Assembly: GCA_035342635.1 (NCBI GenBank)
Contig: DAOQXO010000001.1
Coordinates: 25,851-89,850, forward strand
Length of the DNA stretch: 64,000 bases
Source: CADEFQ01 sp035342635
GTDB taxonomy: Bacteria > Pseudomonadota > Gammaproteobacteria > Steroidobacterales > Steroidobacteraceae
Direction: 5' to 3'
Under the pieces are notes generated by a model. That model was not told where the DNA came from, made no database searches, and saw nothing but the letters and a program-made list of their open reading frames with translations. The stretch's first letter is position 1. Each line of letters begins with the position of its first letter. This document shows positions 53,607-61,970 of this stretch, piece after piece. Position numbers and translations under genes: made by a program.

Positions 53607-54512
53607 ATGCACAAGATACTGGTGGTGGTTGATCCCACCGCGAGCCGCTGGCCGAGCGTGGAGAAGGCGGCGCGCATCGCGCGCGGCGTCGGCGCTGCGC
53701 TCGAACTGTATGTGTGCGACGTGGACCAGGACGTGCCCGAAGGTCGGAGCGACGCGTCGGGCATCGCGGACCATCGCGCGCGACTCAGGGCGCGTCGCCT
53801 CGAGACCCTCGAGCGCCTCGCGGTACCGCTACGGGAGGCCGGCCTCACGGTCACGACCGCCGCCGAGTGGCATGCGCCGCTCGAAGAGGGCATCGGTCAT
53901 CACGTCATCCGTACGGCGCCCGATCTCGTCGTCAAGGACACGCACTGGCGCGCCGCCGTGCCGCGGGCAATGCTCACGCGTACCGACACGAACCTGATTC
54001 GGCAGATTCCCGCCCCCTTATTGCTCGTGCGCGAGACGGAATGGCCTCGGCGGCCGCTGGTCGCAGTCGCCGTAGATCCCTGCCATCCCGCCGACTACCC
54101 CCCGGCGCTCGACCAGGCGATGGCGGGAATCGGTCGCCGGCTCGGCGATGCCCTCGATGGCCATGTGGAACTGCTGCACGTGTTGCAGGACCCGCCGCAC
54201 CTGCCGGGTGACAAGGTCGGGGTGCTCGAGCGGGCGCAGGCGCACGCGAAGGCGCGGGCGGCCGTGGAGCGGCTCGCCGGAGATTCAGGGCTCGCGGTGC
54301 ACTACACGGAAGGCCGCGGCCTCGACGGGCTCGTCAGCCTGGCAGCGAGGCGCGAGCCGACGGTGCTCGTCATGGGGGTGGCGTCGCGGCCCCGCTGGCA
54401 GCATTCGGCCGGCGGCGGGACGGCGGCCACGGTGCTCGAACGCGCGGAATGCGACCTGCTGGCCGTCAAGCCGCCCGGCTTCGTCAGCCCGCTGCTCGTC
54501 ACGGATGACTGA
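53607..54512 (+). CDS. Universal stress protein with two Usp domains (UspE-like)
   Basis: A 301-residue cytoplasmic protein with tandem Usp domains: the first from HKILVVVDPT to about residue 145, the second from VAVAVDP to the end, where TVLVMGVASRPRW precedes the C-terminal nucleotide-loop-like region. UspE-type proteins act in stress survival and bind small ligands. The ATG at 53607 follows GGAG by 5 nt and gives the family's normal N-terminus; an ATG four codons upstream has no ribosome site. It is divergent from the agmatine cluster and convergent with the cytochrome oxidase subunit III gene. Confidence 0.85.
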   Translation: MHKILVVVDPTASRWPSVEKAARIARGVGAALELYVCDVDQDVPEGRSDASGIADHRARLRARRLETLERLAVPLREAGLTVTTAAEWHAPLEEGIGHHVIRTAPDLVVKDTHWRAAVPRAMLTRTDTNLIRQIPAPLLLVRETEWPRRPLVAVAVDPCHPADYPPALDQAMAGIGRRLGDALDGHVELLHVLQDPPHLPGDKVGVLERAQAHAKARAAVERLAGDSGLAVHYTEGRGLDGLVSLAARREPTVLVMGVASRPRWQHSAGGGTAATVLERAECDLLAVKPPGFVSPLLVTDD

Positions 54513-54522
54513 TCTCGCGCGA

Positions 54523-55410
54523 TCAGATCCAGTAGACGAAGATGAACAGCCCGAGCCAGACCACGTCGACGAAGTGCCAGTACCAGGCCACCCCTTCGAA
54601 GGCGAAGTGGCTCTTCGGCGTGAAGTGACCCTTCATGACGCGCAGCCAGATGATCAGCAGCATGATCGCACCGATCGTCACGTGCGCGCCGTGGAACCCG
54701 GTCAGCATGAAGAAGGTCGAGCCGTAGATGCCGGTCGAGAGCCTGAGGCCGAGCTCCTGGTAGGCGTGGATATATTCCTCGGCCTGCAGGCCGACGAACA
54801 GGAAGCCGAGCAGGAAGGTCGCGGCGAGGAAGATCTTCAGCTGCGTGCGCTTGCCCGCCTGCAGCGCGTGATGCGCGATCGTGATCGTGATGCCCGAGGT
54901 CAGCAGGATCGCGGTGTTGATCGCCGGCAGGCCGAACGCCGGGATGATCTGGAACGAGCCGTCTTCGTGGCCACCGACGCGCGCCGGGCCGTTGGTCGGC
55001 CAGGCCGGATCGAAGTCCTGGTACAGCAGCAGCTTGTTGAACACCTTGACGCCCTCGCCGCCGATCCACGGTATCGCGAGCGAACGCGCGTAGAACAGCG
55101 CGCCGAAGAACGCGGCGAAAAACATCACCTCGGAGAAGATGAACCACATCATTCCCATGCGGAACGAGCGGTCGACCTGCGCGTTGTAGGCGCCACTCTG
55201 GCTCTCGCCGATCACGTCGTGGAACCAGCCGAAGAACATGTAGGCGAGCAGCAGCGCGCCGGGGATGAAGATCCAGTTGCCGAACCACTCGTTCAGGTAC
55301 GCGACCGCCCCGAACATCATGACGAACAGCGCTGCCGAGGCGGTGATCGGCCACCGGCTGCCGTGGGGGACGAAGTATTTGTCGGCGGTATGCGCTGATG
55401 GAGTTGCCAT
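54523..55410 (-). CDS. ctaE: Cytochrome c oxidase subunit III
   Basis: A 295-residue membrane protein with seven helices. Family features: FVPHGSRWPI at the start, FIFSEVMFFAAFFGALFYAR, ITIAHHALQAGKR, QAEEYIHAYQELGLRLSTGIYGS with FFMLTGFHGAHVTIGA, and the terminal WYWHFVDVVWLGLFIFVYWI. It stabilises the catalytic core and a proton path in the aa3 oxidase. It follows ctaG by 2 nt and is the last gene of the ctaC-D-(small)-G-E run. Confidence 0.95.
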   Translation of the reverse strand: MATPSAHTADKYFVPHGSRWPITASAALFVMMFGAVAYLNEWFGNWIFIPGALLLAYMFFGWFHDVIGESQSGAYNAQVDRSFRMGMMWFIFSEVMFFAAFFGALFYARSLAIPWIGGEGVKVFNKLLLYQDFDPAWPTNGPARVGGHEDGSFQIIPAFGLPAINTAILLTSGITITIAHHALQAGKRTQLKIFLAATFLLGFLFVGLQAEEYIHAYQELGLRLSTGIYGSTFFMLTGFHGAHVTIGAIMLLIIWLRVMKGHFTPKSHFAFEGVAWYWHFVDVVWLGLFIFVYWI

Positions 55411-55412
55411 GG

Positions 55413-55970
55413 TTATTTGAGCCCTACGCGAATCGATTGATCGTAGATGGTGTAGGCGAGCGTGACGCGATCGAGATGCTGGGGCAGCGCCCGATCGACG
55501 ATGAAGCGCACCGGCATGCTGCGCTGCTCATCCTTGGAGAACTGCTGCGGCGTGAAGCAGAAGCACTCGGTCTTGTGGAAGTAGCCCGCGGCATTGCGCG
55601 GCGCGAGGTTCGGCACCGCCTGCATCGTGGTGTCGTTGCCAGTGAGGTTCTTCGCGACGAAGGAGGTCTCGTAGAGCTTGCCGGGATGCACCTTCATCGA
55701 GGTGACGGCCGGCGTGAACTCCCAGCTGCCGACGTTCGGCAGTTCGGCGATGAACTCCACGGTGACGGTGCGGCTCTCGTCAGCCGCCTGCGGCGCGACG
55801 TCGGACGCGCGCGCCAGGTTCTTCTCGTTGCCGAAGCCGGTGATCGTGCACATCACGTCATAGAGCGGCACGAGCGCGAAGCCGAACGCGAAGCTGCCCA
55901 GGGTCATCAGCGCGAGCCGGGCGGTGAGCCGGGCGTTGTCGCGCGCGCGCTGCCCGGCGGCGTCGCTCAC
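55413..55970 (-). CDS. ctaG: Cytochrome c oxidase assembly protein CtaG (Cox11)
   Basis: A 185-residue copper chaperone with one N-terminal membrane helix (LALMTLGSFAFGFALVPLYDV) and a periplasmic Ig-like domain. The copper site is TECFCFTPQQ (C-F-C-F). It delivers copper to CuB in subunit I. Its start overlaps the preceding 45-residue gene by 4 nt. Confidence 0.93.
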   Translation of the reverse strand: MSDAAGQRARDNARLTARLALMTLGSFAFGFALVPLYDVMCTITGFGNEKNLARASDVAPQAADESRTVTVEFIAELPNVGSWEFTPAVTSMKVHPGKLYETSFVAKNLTGNDTTMQAVPNLAPRNAAGYFHKTECFCFTPQQFSKDEQRSMPVRFIVDRALPQHLDRVTLAYTIYDQSIRVGLK

Positions 55971-56104
55971 GGCATGCCCCGTGCGATCGACATCACGATG
56001 AAGCCGACATAGACCGCGAACGCGACCAGGCCCAGCACTATCGCGCTGCGCTTCACGCGGCGCCTGGTCTCATCCGCCGCGCCGTAGTCGAGCTCGCGGC
56101 TCAA
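55967..56104 (-). CDS. Cytochrome oxidase small assembly protein (45 aa)
   Basis: A 45-residue protein with a charged N-terminus (SRELDYGAADETRRRVKR) and one membrane helix (SAIVLGLVAFAVYVGFIVMSI). It starts with a TTG that overlaps the end of ctaD and overlaps ctaG by 4 nt. Small genes with this layout sit between ctaD and ctaG in many proteobacteria and are linked to oxidase assembly. Position and layout make it convincing despite its size. Confidence 0.75.
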   Translation of the reverse strand: MSRELDYGAADETRRRVKRSAIVLGLVAFAVYVGFIVMSIARGMP

Positions 56105-57708
56105 TGCTCGGCCCCGCGCGCGATCACGGCGGCCGACGGCGGCGTCTCCCAGCTGTGGAACGGCGCCGGCGAGGGCAGCTCCCACTCGAGGCCGCGAGCG
56201 CCGTCCCAAACGCGGTCCGTGGCCTTCTCGCCCGAACGCACGCACTTGATGATGATGTACGGCAGCAGCAGCTGCGAGAGGCCGAAGCCGAACGCGCCGA
56301 TCGAGGAAACCATGTTCCAGTCGGCGAACTGCGTCGCATAGTCGGGGATACGCCGCGGCATGCCGGCGAGCCCGAGGAAGTGCTGCGGGAAGAACAGCAC
56401 GTTCACGAAGATGGCCGACAGCCAGAAGTGGATCTTGGCGAGCTTCATGTCGTACATCCTGCCCACCCACTTCGGCAGCCAGTAGTACACCGCACCCATG
56501 ATCGCGAACAGCGAGCCGGGCACCAGCACGTAGTGGAAGTGCGCGACTACGAAGTAGGTGTCGTGGTACTGGAAGTCGGCCGGCACGATCGCGAGCATCA
56601 GGCCCGAAAATCCGCCGATCGTGAACAGGAACAGGAACGCGATCGCGAACAGCATCGGCGGCTCGAAAGTGAGCGAGCCGCGGGTCATCGTCGCGCACCA
56701 GTTGAACACCTTCACGCCGGTGGGCACCGAGATCAGCATGGTCGCGAGCATGAAGAACAGCTGGCCGGCGAGCGGCATGCCGACCGTGAACATATGGTGC
56801 GCCCACACGATGAACGACAGGAAGCCGATCGCCGCGGTCGCGTACACCATCGACTCGTAGCCGAACAGCGGCTTGCGCGAGAAGGCAGGGATGATCTCCG
56901 AGACGACGCCGAACGCCGGCAGGATCATGATGTAGACCTCGGGATGCCCGAAGAACCAGAAGATGTGCTGGTACATCACCGGGTCGCCGCCGCCCGCGGC
57001 CGAGAAGAAGCTCGTGCCGAAGAAGTGGTCGGTCAGCAGCATCGTGACCGCACCCGCGAGCACCGGCATCACCGCGACGAGCAGGTAGGCGGTGATCAGC
57101 CAGGTCCAGACGAACAGCGGCATCTTCAGCAGGTTCAGGCCGGGCGCGCGCATGTTCATCACGGTGACGACCACGTTGATCGCGCCGAGCACCGACGAGA
57201 TGCCCATCAGGTGCACCGCGAAGATCATCATCGGGAAGCTGTCGCCGCCCTGCAGCGCGAGCGGCGGGTACATCGTCCAGCCACCAGCCGGGGCGCCGCC
57301 CGGCACGAAGAACGTGCCGAGCAGCAGCAGGAACGCGAACGGCAGGATCCAGAACGAGAGGTTGTTGAGCCGCGGCAGCGCCATGTCGGGCGCGCCGATC
57401 TGCATCGGCAGCAGCCAGTTCGCGAGGCCGACCCACGCCGGCATGATCGCGCCGAAGATCATCACCAGCGCGTGCATCGAGGTCATCGAATTGAAGAACT
57501 GCGGGTCGACGAACTGCAGCCCGGGCTGGAACAGTTCGGCGCGGATCACGAGCGCCATTGCGCCGCCGACGAAGAACATCGTGCACGCAAACACCAGGTA
57601 CATCGTGCCGATGTCCTTGTGGTTGGTGGAGAACACCCACCTGCGCCAGCCGTGTGGCTTGTGGTCGTGATCGTCGTGCGCGGTGACGGCGTGATCGTGG
57701 CTTGCCAT
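56101..57708 (-). CDS. ctaD: Cytochrome c oxidase subunit I (aa3 type)
   Basis: A 535-residue catalytic subunit with twelve membrane helices. It carries the heme a ligand histidine in TSMHALVMIFGAIMP, the CuB motif WFFGHPEVYIM, HHMFTVGMP and the late YFVVAHFHYVLVPG, with histidines for heme a3/CuB and heme a. Oxygen is reduced to water at the heme a3-CuB centre while protons are pumped. The His-rich N-terminus (SHDHAVTAHDDHDHKPHG) is unusual but seen in some relatives. It lies 14 nt after ctaC. Confidence 0.96.
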   Translation of the reverse strand: MASHDHAVTAHDDHDHKPHGWRRWVFSTNHKDIGTMYLVFACTMFFVGGAMALVIRAELFQPGLQFVDPQFFNSMTSMHALVMIFGAIMPAWVGLANWLLPMQIGAPDMALPRLNNLSFWILPFAFLLLLGTFFVPGGAPAGGWTMYPPLALQGGDSFPMMIFAVHLMGISSVLGAINVVVTVMNMRAPGLNLLKMPLFVWTWLITAYLLVAVMPVLAGAVTMLLTDHFFGTSFFSAAGGGDPVMYQHIFWFFGHPEVYIMILPAFGVVSEIIPAFSRKPLFGYESMVYATAAIGFLSFIVWAHHMFTVGMPLAGQLFFMLATMLISVPTGVKVFNWCATMTRGSLTFEPPMLFAIAFLFLFTIGGFSGLMLAIVPADFQYHDTYFVVAHFHYVLVPGSLFAIMGAVYYWLPKWVGRMYDMKLAKIHFWLSAIFVNVLFFPQHFLGLAGMPRRIPDYATQFADWNMVSSIGAFGFGLSQLLLPYIIIKCVRSGEKATDRVWDGARGLEWELPSPAPFHSWETPPSAAVIARGAEH

Positions 57709-57722
57709 GTGTGATTCTCTGC

Positions 57723-58586
57723 TCAGTAAATCGTCTGGGTGGCCGCCGAGGCGACCGCGGCGGGCTGCTGCCCGGCGCGCTGGGCTTCGAGCCAGGCGTC
57801 GAAGTCTTCCCTGCTCAGGACGTCGACGACGATCGGCATGAAGCCGTGGTCGCGGCCGCACAGTTCGGCGCACTGGCCGCGATAGCGACCGGTCTTGTCG
57901 GCGTCGACCCTGATCCACATTTCGTTGACCATGCCCGGCACCGCGTCCTTCTTCATGCCGAAATCGGGCACCCACCAGGCGTGGATCACGTCCTGCGCGG
58001 TCACCAGCAGCCGCACCTTCGCGCCGGCCGGTACGACCAGCGGCCGGTCGACGTCGAGCAGGTAGTTGGGCACGGTATCGATGTCGGCACCCGACTGCAG
58101 CTGCCGCGCCAGGTTGCTCTCGTGGGAAATGGTCGAGTAGAAGCCGACGTCGGTACCCAGGTACTCGTACTGCCACTTCCACTGGTAACCGGTCACCTTG
58201 ATCGTGAGTTCGGTGTTGCGGGCGTCCTCGATCTCGATCAGTACACGCGCGGCCGGTACCGTCATCAGCACCAGGATCCCTACCGGGATCAGGGTCCAGA
58301 TGATTTCGGCCTTGGTGCTGTGGACCATCGCGGTATCGGCGACGGCGCCTTTCGATCTGCGGAACCTGACCATCGCCCAGACCATCCAGCCGAACACGAC
58401 GACGCCGATGGCGACGCACCACCAGAAGATCATCATGTGCAGCGAGTAGATCTGCTTTGACAGCTCGGTCACGCCTACCGGCATGTTGAGCTGGCCCCAG
58501 CCGGATGCCGCGTGGGCGGGCGCTGCAAGCAGCGCGAACACGCTGGCCGCGAGCGCGGCGCCGGTCTTGTGCATATTTCGAATCAT
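57723..58586 (-). CDS. ctaC: Cytochrome c oxidase subunit II
   Basis: A 287-residue subunit: signal peptide (to A-H-A-A), two membrane helices (LHMMIFWWCVAIGVVVFGWMV; IWTLIPVGILVLMTV), then a periplasmic cupredoxin domain. The CuA centre has HAWWVPDFGMKKDAVPG, GQCAELCGRDHGFM (two cysteines, histidine and methionine). WQWKWQYEY is represented by GYQWKWQYEY. It receives electrons from cytochrome c. The ATG at 58586 has AAGG 5 nt upstream; a second ATG four codons on is possible. Confidence 0.94.
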   Translation of the reverse strand: MIRNMHKTGAALAASVFALLAAPAHAASGWGQLNMPVGVTELSKQIYSLHMMIFWWCVAIGVVVFGWMVWAMVRFRRSKGAVADTAMVHSTKAEIIWTLIPVGILVLMTVPAARVLIEIEDARNTELTIKVTGYQWKWQYEYLGTDVGFYSTISHESNLARQLQSGADIDTVPNYLLDVDRPLVVPAGAKVRLLVTAQDVIHAWWVPDFGMKKDAVPGMVNEMWIRVDADKTGRYRGQCAELCGRDHGFMPIVVDVLSREDFDAWLEAQRAGQQPAAVASAATQTIY

Positions 58587-58600
58587 TTGAACCTTAAGCC

Positions 58601-59092
58601 TCACGGTTTGCCGGACGGGAGCGGCGGCGACTCGGCCATGCCACCGATCAACGGTGCAAGGCGCACCGCGAGGTGCTGTCGTTCCTGCTCAGTCAAAAAA
58701 CTGCCGATCTCGCAGCTGCGCCCGCCGGACTCTATCGTGAGCCGTGTAGGGCGAAGCGGCGAGACATCTCGACGCAGTCTAACCTGTGACCAGTGCCGCG
58801 GAAACTCGGTGCGCACCGAAGCGCCGCGCAGATGCCGTTCCACGGCCACGGAATCCTCGGTGATCTCGATCGTTTCGCCCCGATGGCGACGCTGCATGCT
58901 GGCGTACAGCGCCCAGCCGAGCAGCCACATTTCGAGACCCGCGAATGCGACCACCGGCCAGAAGCCGCGCAGCGCCATCAACCCCGCGATGCCGAAGGAT
59001 ACGCCGCAAGTGCCGAGAAAGAACGACCGCGCACCGGACGGCGTGAGCGAACAGTTCGGGGCGATGGCGATGCGGGCGGCGTGCGTTGACAT
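58601..59092 (-). CDS. DUF2244 integral membrane protein
   Basis: A 163-residue protein starting with ARIAIAPNCSLTPSGARSFF, two membrane helices (CGVSFGIAGLMALRG; WPVVAFAGLEMWLLGWALY) and a C-terminal soluble part with W-S-Q-V-R-L and IGSFLTEQERQHLA. This is the DUF2244 layout, often found beside cox genes. The function is unknown. It precedes ctaC by 14 nt and may be the first gene of the oxidase transcript. A TTG 19 codons upstream is an alternative start. Confidence 0.8.
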   Translation of the reverse strand: MSTHAARIAIAPNCSLTPSGARSFFLGTCGVSFGIAGLMALRGFWPVVAFAGLEMWLLGWALYASMQRRHRGETIEITEDSVAVERHLRGASVRTEFPRHWSQVRLRRDVSPLRPTRLTIESGGRSCEIGSFLTEQERQHLAVRLAPLIGGMAESPPLPSGKP

Positions 59093-59150
59093 CGTCTTGC
59101 GGCGGTCCACGGGGGCAGCGAGTTTAGCCCCGGCATTTTCTTCCGGCAAC

Positions 59151-60014
59151 TCAACGGCTTAGCAGCCGATCGAGAGATACGACGAACTCGCCGCCGGCGC
59201 GTGCGGCCCGTGGCTCGCCGGCAAACGCCGCGCCATAGATCACCTCGAAGGTGGCGGGCAGGCGGCCGTTCTCGCGCCGGCCCTCGTAGGCCTGGGTCAG
59301 CGTCGCGAGGCGGCGGCGAGTGGTGAGGCCGCGCGGACGTGCGGCGTGCGCATTGCGTGCTCCCGCGGCGCGCAGCGCGGCGGCGAGGGCGGGGAGCGAC
59401 TCGAAGTGGCGCCTGTAGTGCTCGACATCGAGCACCGGCTCGGCGAAGCCGGCACGCGTGAGTGCGCTGCCGAGGTCGTGCATGTCGACGAAATCGTGGA
59501 CGTGCACGGCCGAGTCCGCCGCCGCCCAGCTCTCGCGCAGTTCGCGCAGCGTATCGGGGCCGAGCGCGCTGAAGAGGAACAGACCCCGCGGCGTCATGAC
59601 GCGCCGGATTTCCGCGAGCGCCGCGTCGAGGTCGGCGAACGAGGGCAGCGCGAGGCTCGAATGCACGAGATCGATGCTGCCGCTGCGCAGCGGCAATGCG
59701 CAGGCATCGCCCGCCACGCGCTCGAAGCGGCGCGGCCAGCGCGCCTGGCGCGCGGCGATCGCCAGCATCCCGGGTGACAGGTCGAGCGCGATGACCAGTG
59801 CGGCTCGAAAGCGCGCACGCAGCGCGCGGCTTGCGTGCCCCGTGCCGGCGCCGAGGTCGAGTACGGTGCGCGGCGCGAGGTCGAAGTACTCGACCCGCGA
59901 CAGCAGCTCCGCGCCGATATGGCGGGTCAGAGCGGCTACCGAGTCGTAGCTCGCGGCCGCGCGCCCGGCCTCGCGGGCGACGGCCGCACGGTCCAGTGTT
60001 TCAGGCGGCGGCAT
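59151..60014 (-). CDS. bioC: Malonyl-[acp] O-methyltransferase BioC
   Basis: A 287-residue SAM-dependent methyltransferase: VLDLGAGTGHASRAL (SAM motif I), LVIALDLSPGMLAIA, then GDACALPLRSGSIDLVHSSLALPS and RVMTPRGLFLFSALGPDTLRELR, the latter typical of BioC. It methylates malonyl-ACP so that pimelate can be built for biotin. Its start overlaps the end of bioB by 14 nt, and the two are co-transcribed. Confidence 0.9.
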   Translation of the reverse strand: MPPPETLDRAAVAREAGRAAASYDSVAALTRHIGAELLSRVEYFDLAPRTVLDLGAGTGHASRALRARFRAALVIALDLSPGMLAIAARQARWPRRFERVAGDACALPLRSGSIDLVHSSLALPSFADLDAALAEIRRVMTPRGLFLFSALGPDTLRELRESWAAADSAVHVHDFVDMHDLGSALTRAGFAEPVLDVEHYRRHFESLPALAAALRAAGARNAHAARPRGLTTRRRLATLTQAYEGRRENGRLPATFEVIYGAAFAGEPRAARAGGEFVVSLDRLLSR

Positions 60015-60957
60015 CGCGCGGCAGTGTACCCGCGCGCGCAAGGCCGAGCCGCTCGAGCAGGCGCCGGTCGCGCTCGACGTCCGGGTTGCCCGTCGTGAGG
60101 AGCTTCTCGCCGTAGAAGATCGAGCCGGCACCGGCGAGGAAGCACAGAGCCTGCAGTTCGTCGCTCATCGTCTCGCGACCCGCCGACAGCCGCAGGGTCG
60201 CGCGCGGCAGCACGATGCGCGCAACCGCGATCGTGCGTACGAAATCGAACGGGTCGAGCGGCGGGGCGTCTGCGAGCGGCGTGCCGGGTACCGGCACCAG
60301 CTGATTGATCGGCACGCTCTCGGGCGGCTCGGGCAGGCTGGCGAGTGTCGCGAGCATGGCCGCGCGGTCGCGCACCGACTCGCCCATGCCGACGATGCCG
60401 CCGCAGCACACTTTGATGCCCGCATCGCGCACCGCTGCGAGCGTGTCGAGCCGGTCCTGGAAGTCGCGCGTCGTGATGATCTCGCCGTAGAACTCGGCCG
60501 AGGTGTCGATGTTGTGGTTGTAGTAATCGAGACCCGCGTCTTTCAGCTGCGCGGCCTGCGCGGGCGTCAGCATGCCGAGCGTTGCGCAGGACTCGAGGCC
60601 GAGGGCGCGCACCTCGCGCACCATCGCGACGATGTGCTCGAGGTCCTTCTGCTTCGGTGAGCGGTACGCCGCGCCCATGCAGAAGCGCGTGGCGCCTGCC
60701 GCCCTCGCGGCCAGCGCGCGCCGGCGCACTTCCGCAAGCGGCAGCAGTGCCTCGCGCTCGACGCCGGTGTCGTAGCGGATGCTCTGCGGGCAGTAGGCGC
60801 AATCCTCGGGGCAGGCGCCGGTCTTGATCGACAGCAGTGTCGAGAGCTGTACGGCGTGCGGGTCGTGGTGCTCGCGGTGCACCTGCTGCGCGGCGAACAG
60901 CAGGTCGACGAACGGCTGGGCGAAGAGCCGTTCGACTTCGGCAACGGTCCAGTTCAT
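60001..60957 (-). CDS. bioB: Biotin synthase BioB
   Basis: A 318-residue radical SAM enzyme that inserts sulfur into dethiobiotin. The 4Fe-4S motif is CPEDCAYC (C-x3-C-x2-C) near residue 50. RFCMGAAYRSPK, YYNHNIDTSAEFY, CCGGIVGMGE and the arginine-containing AVARIVLPRATLRLSAGRE bind the second cluster. The ATG at 60957 is preferred to a TTG five codons earlier. It is divergent from comF, and a candidate BirA operator lies upstream. Confidence 0.95.
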   Translation of the reverse strand: MNWTVAEVERLFAQPFVDLLFAAQQVHREHHDPHAVQLSTLLSIKTGACPEDCAYCPQSIRYDTGVEREALLPLAEVRRRALAARAAGATRFCMGAAYRSPKQKDLEHIVAMVREVRALGLESCATLGMLTPAQAAQLKDAGLDYYNHNIDTSAEFYGEIITTRDFQDRLDTLAAVRDAGIKVCCGGIVGMGESVRDRAAMLATLASLPEPPESVPINQLVPVPGTPLADAPPLDPFDFVRTIAVARIVLPRATLRLSAGRETMSDELQALCFLAGAGSIFYGEKLLTTGNPDVERDRRLLERLGLARAGTLPRDAAA

Positions 60958-61025
60958 GGCATTTCTCGTCAAAGAGGCAGGAAATCCGGGCAGACGCGGC
61001 GACTCCGCGCCGCAAGACTCGCGGC

Positions 61026-61970
61026 ATGTTCCCGAGGCCTGCTACGACTGTCAACTTTCGCGAGTCTCTCAAGTCGACAATTGCCCGCTACCTGATCCGC
61101 GCTGAATGCCTGTGCCTGCCGCCCACCTGCGCGCTGTGCGGCGCCCCTGGGGGTTTCGATCCCGCGGGCCGCGCCTTCGACCTGTGTGCGCAATGCGACC
61201 GCGAGCTCCCGGCGAACGCCGCGCCATCCGGGCTGGGCGGACAGGCGTGCGCGGCGACCTGGACCCTGCTCGTCGCCCCTTGCCGCTACGACTACCCGAT
61301 CGACCACTGCGTGCGTGCGCTCAAGTTCCACGGCGAGGCGGCCTGCGGGCGCCTGCTCGGCATGCTGATCGCGCGTCATCGGCGTGCGCTCGGCGCACCC
61401 TGGCCCGATCTCGTGGTTCCGGTGCCGCTGCACCGGGCGCGCTATCTCGAGCGCGGGTTCAACCAGGCGGCGGTCATCGCCCGCCATGCCGCGCGTGGCG
61501 TCGGACTGCCGCTCGCCAACGGGCTGCTCGAGCGCTGCCGCGCGACTGCCGAGCAGAGCCACCTGCGTCGCGCGGCACGCGCCGGCAATGTCTCGGGGGC
61601 CTTTCGCATGTCGCCGCGCGGCGAGCGGGTGCTGCCGGGCCGGCGCGTGGCGCTGGTCGACGACGTGTTGACGACCGGCAGTACCGCGCGCGAGGCGAGC
61701 CGCGTGCTGCGCGCCGCGGGCGCCATTGCCGTCGAGCTGTGGGTGGCGGCGCGCGCCGCGCCCGCGCACTCAGTGCCCGAAGGTGTAATCGAGCAGGATG
61801 CCGATGAAGATCGCCATGCCCACGTAGTTGTTATTGGTGAACGCGCGCAGGCAGGCCGCCGGCTCGCGGTTGCGGACCAGCCATTGCTGGTAGAGGAACA
61901 GGACCGCCGCGGCGATGAGCCCCGCCCGGTACCACGCCCCGAACTGCATGCTGCGCCCGGCGAGGTGTAG
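61026..61970 (+). CDS. comF: ComF family phosphoribosyltransferase-like protein with long C-terminal extension
   Basis: A 314-residue ComF/GntX-type protein: an N-terminal zinc-finger-like C-x2-C pair (CALCG, LCAQCD), ALKFHGEAACGRLLG, VPVPLHRARYLERGFNQA, and the PRPP loop ALVDDVLTTGSTAREA. ComF normally ends shortly after this point (about 240 residues), helping DNA uptake or nucleotide salvage. Here the frame continues about 65 more residues, of low complexity and rich in R, E and P, antisense to the end of ubiA. The natural stop may have been lost. The N-terminal start at 61026 is the first ATG, and a possible BirA operator lies within the first codons, so the true start might be later. Confidence 0.8.
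   Translation: MFPRPATTVNFRESLKSTIARYLIRAECLCLPPTCALCGAPGGFDPAGRAFDLCAQCDRELPANAAPSGLGGQACAATWTLLVAPCRYDYPIDHCVRALKFHGEAACGRLLGMLIARHRRALGAPWPDLVVPVPLHRARYLERGFNQAAVIARHAARGVGLPLANGLLERCRATAEQSHLRRAARAGNVSGAFRMSPRGERVLPGRRVALVDDVLTTGSTAREASRVLRAAGAIAVELWVAARAAPAHSVPEGVIEQDADEDRHAHVVVIGERAQAGRRLAVADQPLLVEEQDRRGDEPRPVPRPELHAAPGEV
61048..61080. promoter_or_regulatory. Candidate BirA (biotin repressor) operator between bioB and comF
   Basis: CTGTCAACT (61048-61056) and AGTCGACAA (61072-61080) are imperfect inverted half-sites (7 of 9 matching) with a 15-nt gap. This layout resembles the BirA operator, TTGTAAACC-N14..16-GGTTTACAA. It lies about 90 nt upstream of the bioB start, the place expected for biotin control, although each half-site matches the enterobacterial consensus at only 6 of 9 positions. 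Confidence 0.4.

Noticed and set aside
53607..54512. Usp gene as part of the agmatine cluster
   Set aside because: It is on the opposite strand and divergent from the cluster. Shared control is possible but not supported by any visible operator.
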